Notes: a model not told the origin generated them from the letters alone. A DNA stretch of 64,000 nucleotides from VXLM01 sp965242665 (GCA_965242665.1 OZ251484.1:2108001-2172000), one strand, 5' to 3'. Numbered from the stretch's first letter, positions 15,463 to 25,016 are shown. A program made the numbers and translations.

Positions 15463-18237
15463 ATGCCCCAAGCAACCATAAACCAGCTCGTAATAAACTC
15501 TCCCTATGAGGAGCCGTCTCGGCATTGGAAGTATCAGCGGGAGACGCAGTCGTTCGACCTGCGGGATGGGCGGCGTCCGGCGGGGTACATGGTGGCGTCG
15601 CAGGATTCGAGGGTGTTCGACGATGCGGGGGAGTTTCGGGAGATTCCGTTGGTCAACCAGATCCGCGTCCTCGTCAAGGCGTGGCGTGAGGCTGGGTATC
15701 CTGGGGTGACTGGCGTTACCAAGCGGTTGTTGGAGCATTGGCGTGACCCGGAGGAGTTCGATGCGCGGCGGTTCTTCTTCTGCCAGCTGGAGGCGGCTGA
15801 GACGTTGATATGGCTGTTGGAGGCGCCGGCTGCGGATCGGGACTGCATCACGGTTCCCTCCGACGGGGGGGACTTCCGTCGCCTCTGCGCCAAGATGGCG
15901 ACCGGCTCCGGCAAGACCATCGTCATGGCGATGGTCATTGCGTGGCATCTGTTGAACAAGGCCGCCAACCCGTCGGACGCGCGCTTCTCCAAGAACGTCC
16001 TCGTCGTCGCGCCCGGCCTCACCGTGCGGAGCCGGCTGTCCGTCTTGCAGCCGTCGGATCCAGAGCATTACTACGACAAGTTTCGGATCGTCCCCCGTCC
16101 GATGCTCGACGGACTGTATCAAGGCAGCGTCATGGTTCGGAATTGGCATGCGCTGGATTGGGAGACGGACGAGCAGGTTGCTCGGAAGCGGAGCGTGGAC
16201 AAGCGCGGCGCAAAGAGCGACGAGGCGTACGTCCGCGATGTGCTGGGCGAAATGTCTCGGGCCCGGAACCTGCTCGTCATCAACGACGAGGCGCATCACG
16301 CATGGCGCACGCCGTCCAGCCCAAACCTCAGGGGCATCCCCAAGGGGGACATCGAGGAGGCCACTCGGTGGATCGGCGGTCTGGACAGGATTCATCGCGC
16401 GCGCGGCATCCTCGATTGCTATGACTTTTCCGCGACGCCGTTCGCCCCGTCAGGAAGGAAGAGCTTGGAGGAAGACCTGTTCGAGTGGATCGTCAGTGAT
16501 TTCGGCCTGAACGACGCCATCGAGTCCGGCTTGGTCAAGACGCCGCGCGTGGTAGTCCGAGACGACGCCGTGCCTGACGCCAAGACGTACCGCTCCCGCC
16601 TCTACCACATCTACGCCGACGGTGAAGTGAAAGACGACTTGAACCGCAAGGGGCAGCCGCAAGAGCCGCTTCCCAATCTGGTAGCGAATGCCTACCATCT
16701 GTTGGGGTACGATTGGCGGCAGACCGCCCGGAAATGGGAGGAAGAAGGACACCCGACTCCGCCGGTGATGATAACCGTCGCCAACCGCACCGAGACGGCC
16801 GCCCGAATCAAGTACACATTCGACAAGAAGAAGATCCCGATCGACGAGCTCTGCGACACGGAGCGCACCCTGCACATCGACTCGAGGGCGCTGGCAGAGG
16901 CGGAAGCCGCAGAGGAGCCGGTCGCTCGCAGCGGGGAGAACGGCCCGCAGCGCAAGCCGACGCGCAAGGAACAGGCCGAGATGCTCCGCGCACAGGTGGA
17001 TACTATCGGGCAGAAGGGCAAGCCCGGGGAGTGGATCCAAAACGTGATCTCGGTGGGGATGCTGTCGGAGGGCTGGGACGCGAGGACGGTGACTCACGTC
17101 ATGGGTCTGCGCGCATTCAGCAGCCAGCTCCTCTGCGAGCAAGTGGTCGGGCGTGGACTGCGCCGCACGTCCTACGAAGTGAACCCGGAGACGGGAATGT
17201 TCGATCCAGAGTACGTCAACATCTTCGGCGTGCCGTTCACGTTCCTGCCCCACGAGTCGAACCCGGACGTCATCCCTCCGCCGCCCAAACCCAAGACCGC
17301 CATCGAGCCGGTCCCGGAGAAGGCCAAGTATGAGATTACGTGGCCGAACATCGAGCGCATCGAGCGCGTGTACCGCCCCACGCTCTCGCTGGACATGGAA
17401 GCCGTCGAACCTCTGGATCTGAACGCCAGCGAGACTGCCATGCTAGCGGAGATTGCGCCGACCGTCGATGGAAAGGCGGATGTGACGAATATCGAGGAGA
17501 TAGACCTGCTGAACTTGGCCCGCGAGCAGCGGATGCAGAAGATCATCTTCGAGACGGCCCGCGACGTGTACGATCAGATGAAGAATGACTGGCGGGGCAG
17601 CCGCGAAGTCCTGCTGGCGCAGGTCGTCCGTCTGGTCGAGCAGTTCATACGCTCGGACAAGCTCCGTCTCACGCCATCCCTCTTCCACCGCGACGACTTG
17701 AGACGGCGCGTCCTAGTGACGCTGAACATGGAGAAGATAGTAAATCACATCTGGTCGGCGATCCGATTCGAGAACACTGAGAGCCTAGAGCCGGTGCTCG
17801 ACCGAGTGCATCCTCACGGTTCTACTGGAGACATGGGACACTGGTACACTGGCAAGCCCTGCGCCCCCGCAGAGCGCAGCCACATCAACTTCTGCGTATA
17901 CGACAGCGCATGGGAGGCGTCCGAGGCATTCCACTTGGCCCGCAGCCCGGCCGTGGATGCCTGGGTGAAGAACGACCATCTTGGTTTCGAGATCATCTAC
18001 GTCCATCGCGGCGTCGTGCGCAAGTACCGCCCCGACTTCCTCGTGCGCCTCAAGTCTGGCGATATGCTTGTGTTAGAAACGAAGGGGCGGGACAGCGATC
18101 GAGACCAGACGAAGCGCCGCTTCCTGGAGGAATGGGTGAAGGCCGTGAATCAGCACGGCGGCTATGGACGATGGCGATGCGATGTGTCAAGAGACCCAGC
18201 CGACATCGCGGACAAGCTCGATGCAGCCATGGTCTGA
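15463..18237 (+). CDS. Type III-like restriction enzyme, helicase-nuclease subunit (Res)
   Basis: 924 residues. Superfamily 2 helicase motifs: Walker A MATGSGKT (145-152), DEAH-like INDEAHHAW near 274, SATPF near 323, and the late motif QVVGRGLRR near 565. The C-terminal nuclease has YRPDFLVRL then MLVLETKGRD (about 853-873), giving D...ExK of the restriction-endonuclease fold. It should hydrolyse ATP, translocate and cut DNA together with the Mod protein. NCBI names a BPTD_3080 restriction endonuclease family that this resembles from memory, unverified. ATG 15463 follows GGAG. The next gene begins 14 bp downstream and is probably unrelated metabolically. Confidence 0.85.
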   Translation: MPQATINQLVINSPYEEPSRHWKYQRETQSFDLRDGRRPAGYMVASQDSRVFDDAGEFREIPLVNQIRVLVKAWREAGYPGVTGVTKRLLEHWRDPEEFDARRFFFCQLEAAETLIWLLEAPAADRDCITVPSDGGDFRRLCAKMATGSGKTIVMAMVIAWHLLNKAANPSDARFSKNVLVVAPGLTVRSRLSVLQPSDPEHYYDKFRIVPRPMLDGLYQGSVMVRNWHALDWETDEQVARKRSVDKRGAKSDEAYVRDVLGEMSRARNLLVINDEAHHAWRTPSSPNLRGIPKGDIEEATRWIGGLDRIHRARGILDCYDFSATPFAPSGRKSLEEDLFEWIVSDFGLNDAIESGLVKTPRVVVRDDAVPDAKTYRSRLYHIYADGEVKDDLNRKGQPQEPLPNLVANAYHLLGYDWRQTARKWEEEGHPTPPVMITVANRTETAARIKYTFDKKKIPIDELCDTERTLHIDSRALAEAEAAEEPVARSGENGPQRKPTRKEQAEMLRAQVDTIGQKGKPGEWIQNVISVGMLSEGWDARTVTHVMGLRAFSSQLLCEQVVGRGLRRTSYEVNPETGMFDPEYVNIFGVPFTFLPHESNPDVIPPPPKPKTAIEPVPEKAKYEITWPNIERIERVYRPTLSLDMEAVEPLDLNASETAMLAEIAPTVDGKADVTNIEEIDLLNLAREQRMQKIIFETARDVYDQMKNDWRGSREVLLAQVVRLVEQFIRSDKLRLTPSLFHRDDLRRRVLVTLNMEKIVNHIWSAIRFENTESLEPVLDRVHPHGSTGDMGHWYTGKPCAPAERSHINFCVYDSAWEASEAFHLARSPAVDAWVKNDHLGFEIIYVHRGVVRKYRPDFLVRLKSGDMLVLETKGRDSDRDQTKRRFLEEWVKAVNQHGGYGRWRCDVSRDPADIADKLDAAMV

Positions 18238-18251
18238 CGGAGAGTCCGGCT

Positions 18252-19343
18252 ATGAGCATGAACGATACGCTGTTTCCGACGTTCGTCGTCGGCAGTCTTC
18301 CTCGCCCGCAGTGGGTGCGGGACTTGATCGAGGACCGCAAGGCAGGGCGCATCGGGGCGTCGGAAGCAGACGCCTTGCTCGACGATGCGGCGCTGTCTGC
18401 GATTCGGATGCAGGAGCGCGCCGGCGTGGACTACGTTTCCGACGGCGAGTGGCGGCGGGAGAGCTATGTGAAGGTCTTCACCGAGGGCGTCGACGGCTTC
18501 ACGAACGACTTGATCGTGTCTGGCGGAGCGTCGTCGTTCACGCAGCTGCGCTATCCGGCGGTAACCTCTCGGATGACTGCGCGGCGACAGATGGTAGCGG
18601 AAGAGGCCGAGTTCCTGCGAGAACACACGGAATCGAAGATCATCGTCGCAGCGCCTTCTCCGTACACCGTGGGGAGGCGCATGTGGAGCCCGGAGCATTC
18701 CACTCGCGCTTATTCGACGCGCGAAGAGTTCATCGAGGACTGCATTCCAATCGTCAGCCGAGAGGTGCATCGGCTCGCGGAGATCGGCGTCGACATGATC
18801 CAACTCGACGACCCATGGTTGGCGCTGCTGGTAGACCCCGCCTACCGGGAGCAGGAGGGAATAGAGGACGTCGAGCATGAGATCGAGGTGTCGGTGCAGT
18901 CAGTGAACGGCGTGGTAGACGGCGTTCGAGGGGCGGAAGTGAGCGTGCATCTGTGCCATGCACACTTCAACCGCGTGCACGGAAGCAAGGGGCCGTATGA
19001 CCTCATCATGGGAGCGCTCGATCGGATGAACGTGGACCGATTCGCCATGGAGTTCGCCACGCCAGACGCCGGCGGCATCGACGTTCTCGCAGAATTCCCC
19101 AGTGACAAGACGATTGGCCTCGGCGTGATCGACCACACCGACCAACACGTCGAGACCCCAGAGGAAGTCGCCGGCCGAGTGGAGGCAGCCATGCAGTTCA
19201 TCCCAAAGGATCGCATTACGCTCAATCCGGATTGCGGCTTCTCTCCGTCGAGCGTCAATCCGATGGACCTCGACGAGGCATACCTCAAGTTGGCGGCAAT
19301 GAGCAAGGGGGCCGCCCTGCTGCGCGAGAAGCATGGGGAATGA
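18252..19343 (+). CDS. Cobalamin-independent methionine synthase-like (MetE C-terminal) protein
   Basis: 363 residues matching only the C-terminal, zinc-binding barrel of MetE. Short stand-alone homologues of this kind often act in C-S or related methyl transfer with unknown substrates. Seen: N-terminal VGSLPRP, the middle segment DMIQLDDPW, the zinc-ligand regions HLCHAHFN and FAMEFATP, and the terminal LNPDCGFSPSS with the ligand Cys. The ATG at 18252 has GGAG upstream. The longer frame to 17910 runs inside res and is rejected. Co-directional with the downstream NUDIX and cinA-like genes. Confidence 0.8.
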   Translation: MSMNDTLFPTFVVGSLPRPQWVRDLIEDRKAGRIGASEADALLDDAALSAIRMQERAGVDYVSDGEWRRESYVKVFTEGVDGFTNDLIVSGGASSFTQLRYPAVTSRMTARRQMVAEEAEFLREHTESKIIVAAPSPYTVGRRMWSPEHSTRAYSTREEFIEDCIPIVSREVHRLAEIGVDMIQLDDPWLALLVDPAYREQEGIEDVEHEIEVSVQSVNGVVDGVRGAEVSVHLCHAHFNRVHGSKGPYDLIMGALDRMNVDRFAMEFATPDAGGIDVLAEFPSDKTIGLGVIDHTDQHVETPEEVAGRVEAAMQFIPKDRITLNPDCGFSPSSVNPMDLDEAYLKLAAMSKGAALLREKHGE

Positions 19344-19376
19344 CTATAAGGACACCGCCCATGTACTCCAGAGCGT

Positions 19377-19883
19377 ATGCAGGGCCCAAACCCGCTGATG
19401 GCTAACGGCGATGCTTGGGTTCGAACTGTTGCGCTCTGCGTGGTCATGCGCGCGGGAAAGCTGCTCGTGGGTGAGATGCGGGACAGCGTGGAAGGAGACT
19501 ACTTCTACCGGCCGCTTGGCGGTACTATTGAGTTTGGAGAACGCAGCGCGGCGACTGCGGCCAGGGAGATGAGCGAAGAGTTGGGCGCGGAGGTCTGCAA
19601 CGTGCGATGGTTGGGCACAATCGAGAATCTGTTCGTCGTGCATGGACGTCAGGGCCACGAAATCGTCATGGTCTACGAGGCAAATTTCGTAGACGAGTCG
19701 ATGTACCGGCGCAGTCCAATATGGGGGCAGGAGGACGACGGATCGCCGATCAAGGCAGTCTGGAAGACAATGGACGACTTCAGGAGCGGGTCGCTCCGTC
19801 TCGTGCCTGACGGACTGCTGTCCATGCTCGACGGCGTATCGTGCGGAGCATGTGGACGCCGCCGTGCCCCGACTGAGGAGTGA
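19377..19883 (+). CDS. NUDIX hydrolase
   Basis: 168 residues. The NUDIX box GTIEFGERSAATAAREMSEELG fits Gx5Ex7REUxEExGU (here residues about 49-71; quoted in two parts: GTIEFGE and REMSEELG), so it should hydrolyse a nucleoside diphosphate linked to another group with Mg2+. The substrate is unknown. The C-terminus carries CGACGRRR, an unusual small Cys motif. An alternative start MANGDAW at 19398 is possible. Neither has a strong ribosome binding site. Confidence 0.8.
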   Translation: MQGPNPLMANGDAWVRTVALCVVMRAGKLLVGEMRDSVEGDYFYRPLGGTIEFGERSAATAAREMSEELGAEVCNVRWLGTIENLFVVHGRQGHEIVMVYEANFVDESMYRRSPIWGQEDDGSPIKAVWKTMDDFRSGSLRLVPDGLLSMLDGVSCGACGRRRAPTEE

Positions 19884-19892
19884 GGTGACCGA

Positions 19893-21128
19893 ATGGCAAC
19901 CGCAGAAATCGTATCGATCGGCTCCGAACTGCTGTTGGGGCAGATCGTGGATACCAATTCCGCTTGGATGGCGCAGCGGCTGACAGACATCGGAGTCGAT
20001 CTGTACTACAGCACGGTTGTGGGAGACAATCCGGAGCGCATGAAGTTCGTCATCGCGCAGGGGCTGAAGCGCTCGGATGTAGTAATCACCGGCGGAGGGC
20101 TTGGGCCAACTCAGGACGACCTGACTCGCCAGGTCATCGCAGAGGCGACTGGGCGCAAGTTGGTGCGCGACCCCAGTTTACTGGAAGACATCGAGAGGCG
20201 GTTTCGCAGGCGGGGCTTCATCATGACGTCGAACAACGAACGACAAGCAGATATTCCGGAGGGATCTATCGCCGTGCACAACCCGAATGGGACGGCTCCA
20301 TCCTTCATCGTCGACGCCCCAGACGGCCGTATCATCGCACTGCCAGGCGTCCCGCACGAACTGAAGTGGCTCTTCGATCATGAGGTCGTTCCGTATCTCC
20401 AACGGACATTCAATCTCTCCGAAACGATCACCTACCGAGTGCTCAAGGTCGGCAACCTCGGAGAGAGCAACGTCGACGACCGTATCGGCCACCTGATCGT
20501 CGAGTCTCGAAACCCGACAGTTGGGTTGCTTGCACATCCGGGTCAGGTAGATGTGCGGATAGCGGCCAAAGCGTCCAGCGTCCAGGAAGCGAACATGCTC
20601 ATCGACCCCGTCGAGGCAGAAGTGCGGAGGCTGTTGGGAGGGCACGTGTTCGCTGTGGATGCAGAGACTCTGGAGGACGTCGTCGGTAAGCTGTTGGATC
20701 GAAAGAACGCCACGATTGCGGTTTACGAAGACCTCACCGCCGGTCTCGTGGCCGGAAAGATCCATCAGGGAAACCCAGACCGTTTCGTCGAGGGGGTCGT
20801 CTGCAATCACTTCACGACGGTTCGCCGGTTGATAGGTGATTGCGGAGCGGCTGCAGCCGCCGCCGATCCGGGCGCAGCCGCGGACAAGCTCGCGGATGCC
20901 GTCCGCCGGCAGGCGGGCGCTTGCATCGGATTGGCGGTGCACGGAGTGGCGGATCCGGACGACACCTCTCAAAACCTCGCTCGGGGCAAGACGTACATAT
21001 CGGTTACGGACGGATCGCGATCGCAGTCGATGGTCTTCAATGCCGCAGGCCGCGGCGCGCCGGACCGATCACGGGCGGTGATGCACTCTCTGGATCTCCT
21101 GCGGCGGGTATTGACGGACGGACTGTGA
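19893..21128 (+). CDS. cinA: CinA-like protein (MoCF domain plus degenerate amidohydrolase domain)
   Basis: 411 residues, the usual CinA length. The N-terminal domain (about 1-170) is the molybdopterin-binding-like fold with SIGSELLLGQIVDTNS, VVGDN and TGGGLGPTQDD, the part known as a COG1058 ADP-ribose pyrophosphatase. The C-terminal domain normally has the nucleophile motif ESCTGG for NMN deamidase. Here the matching place reads VYEDLTAGLVAGKI, lacking that Ser-Cys-Thr pattern, so deamidase activity is doubtful. The gene follows the NUDIX gene by 9 bp with a GAGGTGA site, consistent with a nucleotide clean-up pair. Confidence 0.85.
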   Translation: MATAEIVSIGSELLLGQIVDTNSAWMAQRLTDIGVDLYYSTVVGDNPERMKFVIAQGLKRSDVVITGGGLGPTQDDLTRQVIAEATGRKLVRDPSLLEDIERRFRRRGFIMTSNNERQADIPEGSIAVHNPNGTAPSFIVDAPDGRIIALPGVPHELKWLFDHEVVPYLQRTFNLSETITYRVLKVGNLGESNVDDRIGHLIVESRNPTVGLLAHPGQVDVRIAAKASSVQEANMLIDPVEAEVRRLLGGHVFAVDAETLEDVVGKLLDRKNATIAVYEDLTAGLVAGKIHQGNPDRFVEGVVCNHFTTVRRLIGDCGAAAAAADPGAAADKLADAVRRQAGACIGLAVHGVADPDDTSQNLARGKTYISVTDGSRSQSMVFNAAGRGAPDRSRAVMHSLDLLRRVLTDGL

Positions 21129-21151
21129 CCTGCCGGCGGACCTATGGAGGG

Positions 21152-21913
21152 TTAACTTCCTCGCGTCTGGCGGGACGACTTGAACGCTGCGGCTGCATCC
21201 AGAAACAGCTGCGACGCGCGCTGGACGGCGACAGCCTCATAGGACATCTTCTTGCCGCGCGCGTGAACGGCGTCTACCACCCGGCGCTCGAACTCCTTCA
21301 CCCTCGGATGCCCCATCTGCCCCGGCAGTCCCATGGACTGTGCGAGGTCTTTTGGGCCGACGCCGTACAAGTCGATGCCCTCCACGGAGAGAATGGCGTC
21401 GAGGTTGTCGAGCGCGTCTATGTGCTCGATCAACGCCATGACGGTGACCTGAGAGTTGGCGTGCGCCATGTACTCGGATCTCGGAGGCCCAAATCCAAAG
21501 TGCGCCGCCCGAGAGAAGGAGAGGCTGCGTTTGCCAGCGGGGGCATAGCGGCATCCGTCCGCCAGTTTTTGGGCGTCCTCCCCTGTCGTGATGTTTGGGG
21601 CGTGGATGCCCATGATTCCCCGCTCCAAGAACGAGTGAATCGTGGACGACTCGACATTAGGGACCATTCCGACCGGCGTAAGCCCAGACATCTGAGCGAC
21701 ACGGCTTTGCTCCTCTAGGTCGGAGAGGGTGAATGCGCCGTGCTCTCCATCGAAGATGACGAAGTCGAACCCTGCCATGCCGAGCAGCTCCACTTGCTCG
21801 GACGACGGAGAGTTGAACTGGCATCCGAATGCAAGCTCCCCCTCGTTCATCCTCTCGATGATCTTGTTGACGCGCAATTCGACGCGGTGGTCGGCAGGGT
21901 ATTCGCGGCTCAC
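21152..21913 (-). CDS. HpcH/HpaI-type aldolase
   Basis: 253 residues of the class II pyruvate/2-oxoacid aldolase family that cleaves or condenses 4-hydroxy-2-oxo acids with a divalent metal. Seen: FGCQFNSPSSEQVELLG, VIFDGEHGAFTLSD with the acidic metal ligand region, PNVESSTIHSFLERG, and ALIEHIDALDNLD. It starts at GTG 21913 behind GGAGGA. Followed by no gene of clear pathway relation: neighbours upstream are a DUF2071 protein and a GH42-like glycosidase, suggesting a sugar-catabolic cluster read on the minus strand. Confidence 0.8.
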   Translation of the reverse strand: MSREYPADHRVELRVNKIIERMNEGELAFGCQFNSPSSEQVELLGMAGFDFVIFDGEHGAFTLSDLEEQSRVAQMSGLTPVGMVPNVESSTIHSFLERGIMGIHAPNITTGEDAQKLADGCRYAPAGKRSLSFSRAAHFGFGPPRSEYMAHANSQVTVMALIEHIDALDNLDAILSVEGIDLYGVGPKDLAQSMGLPGQMGHPRVKEFERRVVDAVHARGKKMSYEAVAVQRASQLFLDAAAAFKSSRQTRGS

Positions 21914-21956
21914 GATTTCTGTCCTCCTTCTGCGGGCATTCCGCCATCTCGGCGCA

Positions 21957-22691
21957 CTATGTCGACTCGATCTGCCGCCCTCTTCGGACGACGATTTCGG
22001 ATCCGTCCGCCAGAAAAGCGGACGTCGGCTCCTGACTCAACGCTTGGGCGAATGGTTCTCCGTACAACCGCGCCGCGTCGCATACGAGTTCCGCAGTGTC
22101 CGCTTCCGCGACGTGCCAAGGCGGATGCTCAACCTCGTATTCGAGCGTGGAGCCGTTTCGCTGGACGACGTATCCCCAATAGTGATCGGTGATGAATGCG
22201 GCCTCGGAGGCAGGTTCGGGGATGCGCCAGTTTCCGAGCGCCTCGACCGTCAGGCTGTTCCAAGCGCCGTGCAGCCTCCACTCGTAGCGCGAGTACGACG
22301 GACGTATGTCATGGCGCATTGGAAAGGCGGCGTAATTCTCGTTGTATATCTTCCGAGCGACCCATGCGACCGCTCGGCGGGGTACGATTTCCTTGACGAA
22401 CACGACGCCGCGCCGCGTCTGCCCCCCGTGTTCACGGCGAACATAGAAGCGGAGGTTCACCTCGTCGAAGTTGCTGTGGAAGGGTATCGAAACTCCCATC
22501 AATTTGGTTCCGAGGAAGCGAAGTCCAACGACGCTGACGTAACAACGTCCATTCCACAGGTCGATCTCGGTGCCGGCCGGCGTATAGGGCGAGAGCACGG
22601 CAGGTTCGATCTCGAAGTTGATGAAGGCGAGGGATCGCCATTCGGCTGTTAGGAAGGTCTTTTCGGTTGTCGACGGCTGTACGGATGTCAT
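21957..22691 (-). CDS. DUF2071 (YqjF-like) protein
   Basis: 244 residues with the DUF2071 pattern: FLTAEWRSLAFINFEI near the start, LSPYTPAGTEIDLWNGRCYV, GLRFLGTKLMGVSIPFHSNF and LRFYVRRE. The family (B. subtilis YqjF) has an unknown, probably small-molecule-binding role. Complete at both ends. Lies 15 bp after the GH42-like gene and 43 bp before the aldolase gene, so co-transcription is likely. Confidence 0.8.
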   Translation of the reverse strand: MTSVQPSTTEKTFLTAEWRSLAFINFEIEPAVLSPYTPAGTEIDLWNGRCYVSVVGLRFLGTKLMGVSIPFHSNFDEVNLRFYVRREHGGQTRRGVVFVKEIVPRRAVAWVARKIYNENYAAFPMRHDIRPSYSRYEWRLHGAWNSLTVEALGNWRIPEPASEAAFITDHYWGYVVQRNGSTLEYEVEHPPWHVAEADTAELVCDAARLYGEPFAQALSQEPTSAFLADGSEIVVRRGRQIEST

Positions 22692-22706
22692 TCCATCTCC
22701 GAAATC

Positions 22707-24824
22707 TCATCGCTCCGGCAAGTGAATCACGCGGACGCCCCATTGGGGCACGGCGGTGTAGAAGAAACGTCCGTCCTTGCACAGATCGACATCGTTCAGA
22801 ATGTCGCGCGCGCTAGCGGCGGCGCTCCATCGCGGCGAGAAGAAGACGTCCGCATCCGTGCGCTCGAGGTTGAATAGGAAGAGTAGCCGCCCGCCCCGTG
22901 CGGACTCCCGCACGATAGGTATCACCCGGTCGCCGTCCAGCGCAACTGGGGCTTGTACGCCGGCGTCGCGGACGATTCCCAGTACGATGTCCGCGTGCCG
23001 CTCTCCGCAGAATCCTGCGGAGAGGCTGAATCCGTACCATGTGAACCGTCCGTCTGGCGTCTGCACTGCAACGTTCTGTCCGTCGATCGACGCGATTCCC
23101 TTCGTCCTCCCGTCGGTCTCGAGGACAGCGTACCCCATCGGCGCTTGGATCGTCAGAGATCCATACGGGGTCTGGACTGTGCGGCATGAATCGCCGCAGC
23201 CGTCGACGCTGGAGAGATCGGAGACGCGCACTCCGAACCTTTCCGAGAATCCATCGGGCGGGCGGTAGCTGGAGAGCCCCTGCGATGAGTACATGCCGAA
23301 GCTGCCTGCCGCGATTAGCGCAATATTGGAGCTTTCCGTTAGAGTTCGAGCCATTCGGTCGCGCAGGTCGTTGGTCATCAGCGCCGCGTTTGGCATGAAG
23401 ACGATTCTATATCCGCTCCAATCCTGGCTCGGCGTTACTACGTCAACGGGGATGCCGTTCGACCAGAGCGCGCGGTACGTCCCTCGGAGGTCGTCCAAGA
23501 ATCGGTCTCCCTCGTCGTTCATGGTAAATAGATCGTGCGAGGGCTGGTGGTTGACGACTGCGGCCTGCGCTTTCGGGGCCTGCAAAGGCAAATGATCGGA
23601 GATGCTGTCGATGTGGAGGATGGCCTCGGAGACTTTGACGAGTCGGGGAGTTGGTCGTCCATCGAGTGCAGCGAGGTTGTAGCCCGGCGACTCGAACGCC
23701 ACATAGTCGGGTCGGTACTGCCAGAACATGGCTCCGGCGGCTCCGTGGGCGAGGGTCATCCATAACAATGTAGTAAGCTCCCGCGGGTCCGTTTGCTTCT
23801 TCCACACAACGCCGCCGCGCGACATTCCGGAGTAAATTTCCTCGTTCCACCAGCGGCCGGCGCGTCCGATGCTCCTGGACCAGTCGAACGCGAACGCGCG
23901 CTCCGCCACCTTGTACGGGTCTTTGCCGGTCAGCAGGTTGTTGGAAGACATGGACATGCCCCAGGAGTCCGCGCGCGCCGCACAGATTTCGTCCCATGGA
24001 CGCGGAAACCACGCGCCGTGCGCGCGGGTCTCGTGCACCGGATCGATCTTTCGCACCTCTCCGATCATCCAGCGGAGATGACCCGCAAGGTTCTCGTAGT
24101 TGAACTGCTTGAACAGGAGCATCTCGAGGACGTTGTCGTTGGAGCGCGGCGGTTCGACGTCGTCCCAGCAACGGTATCGACGGAGAGTTCGCGCGTTGAA
24201 TTCTTCCAACGTGAAGCCGGCTTGCAGCCATGCCGAGTAGCGCGCGATGGAGTGCTCGCAGTAGCACGGGTAGCCACCGTCTTGGTCGACCCACTGGGAG
24301 GAGAGGGCGATGCCGTCCCATATGCCCCAGACGAACGCAGCGGGGTGATCCTTGTATCGGTTGACCACGTGACGGAGCAGATTCCCTCCCCGCTCTCGCC
24401 ATATTGGATGGTCGTAGCAGTGGATCATCCCTCCTTGCGGGTAGGCTGGATGCGAATTGGAAGACAACGCTTGCCCGCGATGGTTCACCGCGCGGAAGTC
24501 AGGATAGTCGCGGGTCATCCACTCGGGCGCTGCCCCATGCGTCGCCAGCATCACGTCCAACCACATGGAGAGGCCGTGCTTGGCCGCGAGATCGAACATC
24601 TCGTCATAGTCCTCGAGCCGGTACTCATCACGGGACGGCTCCATCCAGTTCCAATACGACGCGCTCCGCACGATGCGGAATCCCGCGCCGCGTATGTTCG
24701 CGAAATCATCGTCCCAACACTCCCGCTTTGGCGCTCCGCCTCGGTAGTACTCGACGCCGATGGGAAACGGGGTATCGGGATGAGCGAATCTTCTTGCCGT
24801 TTGCGTTCTCATATGCGAAGACAT
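22707..24824 (-). CDS. GH42-like beta-galactosidase family protein with altered active site
   Basis: 705 residues with the GH42 order: N-terminal barrel (YYRGGAPKRECWDDDF, WNWMEPSRDEY, WLDVMLATHGAAPEWM), the zinc-site-like CYCEHS, a trimerisation-like domain after about 400 and a small C-terminal beta domain. The family acid/base sits in a motif of the type WQxDNEYG. Here the aligned stretch reads VWGIWDGIALSSQW, without Asn-Glu, so substrate or mechanism may differ. The nucleophile region appears as WWNEEIYSGMSRGG. The start at 24824 lies 6 nt after a TATAAT box, implying a leaderless message. A second in-frame ATG is at 24812. Confidence 0.75.
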   Translation of the reverse strand: MSSHMRTQTARRFAHPDTPFPIGVEYYRGGAPKRECWDDDFANIRGAGFRIVRSASYWNWMEPSRDEYRLEDYDEMFDLAAKHGLSMWLDVMLATHGAAPEWMTRDYPDFRAVNHRGQALSSNSHPAYPQGGMIHCYDHPIWRERGGNLLRHVVNRYKDHPAAFVWGIWDGIALSSQWVDQDGGYPCYCEHSIARYSAWLQAGFTLEEFNARTLRRYRCWDDVEPPRSNDNVLEMLLFKQFNYENLAGHLRWMIGEVRKIDPVHETRAHGAWFPRPWDEICAARADSWGMSMSSNNLLTGKDPYKVAERAFAFDWSRSIGRAGRWWNEEIYSGMSRGGVVWKKQTDPRELTTLLWMTLAHGAAGAMFWQYRPDYVAFESPGYNLAALDGRPTPRLVKVSEAILHIDSISDHLPLQAPKAQAAVVNHQPSHDLFTMNDEGDRFLDDLRGTYRALWSNGIPVDVVTPSQDWSGYRIVFMPNAALMTNDLRDRMARTLTESSNIALIAAGSFGMYSSQGLSSYRPPDGFSERFGVRVSDLSSVDGCGDSCRTVQTPYGSLTIQAPMGYAVLETDGRTKGIASIDGQNVAVQTPDGRFTWYGFSLSAGFCGERHADIVLGIVRDAGVQAPVALDGDRVIPIVRESARGGRLLFLFNLERTDADVFFSPRWSAAASARDILNDVDLCKDGRFFYTAVPQWGVRVIHLPER

Positions 24825-24830
24825 GCTCTG

Positions 24831-24836
24831 ATTATA
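24831..24836 (-). promoter_or_regulatory. -10 box directly ahead of the GH42-like gene
   Basis: TATAAT on the minus strand ending 6 nt before ATG 24824. Transcription should start at or next to the start codon. Confidence 0.5.
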
Positions 24837-25016
24837 CTCTGTATCGGAGCGGCTATGTGGGTCGTATACTCTGCGGGCGACGGGAATGACCGGAAGTGAA
24901 TGTGCGGTGCGGGGAAACCCATGCGGATACGGTAAACGGATGCTTGCAGTCCGCGTCGTAGACAACGGCGGCGCGTTTGGGTATTGTGCGTGCAGTGAAA
25001 CTGCGGATCCTGCATC

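Noticed and set aside
17910..18251. N-terminal extension of the MetE-like protein
   Set aside because: The extension lies wholly inside res in another frame; the ATG at 18252 has a ribosome site and gives the family-typical start VGSLPRP.
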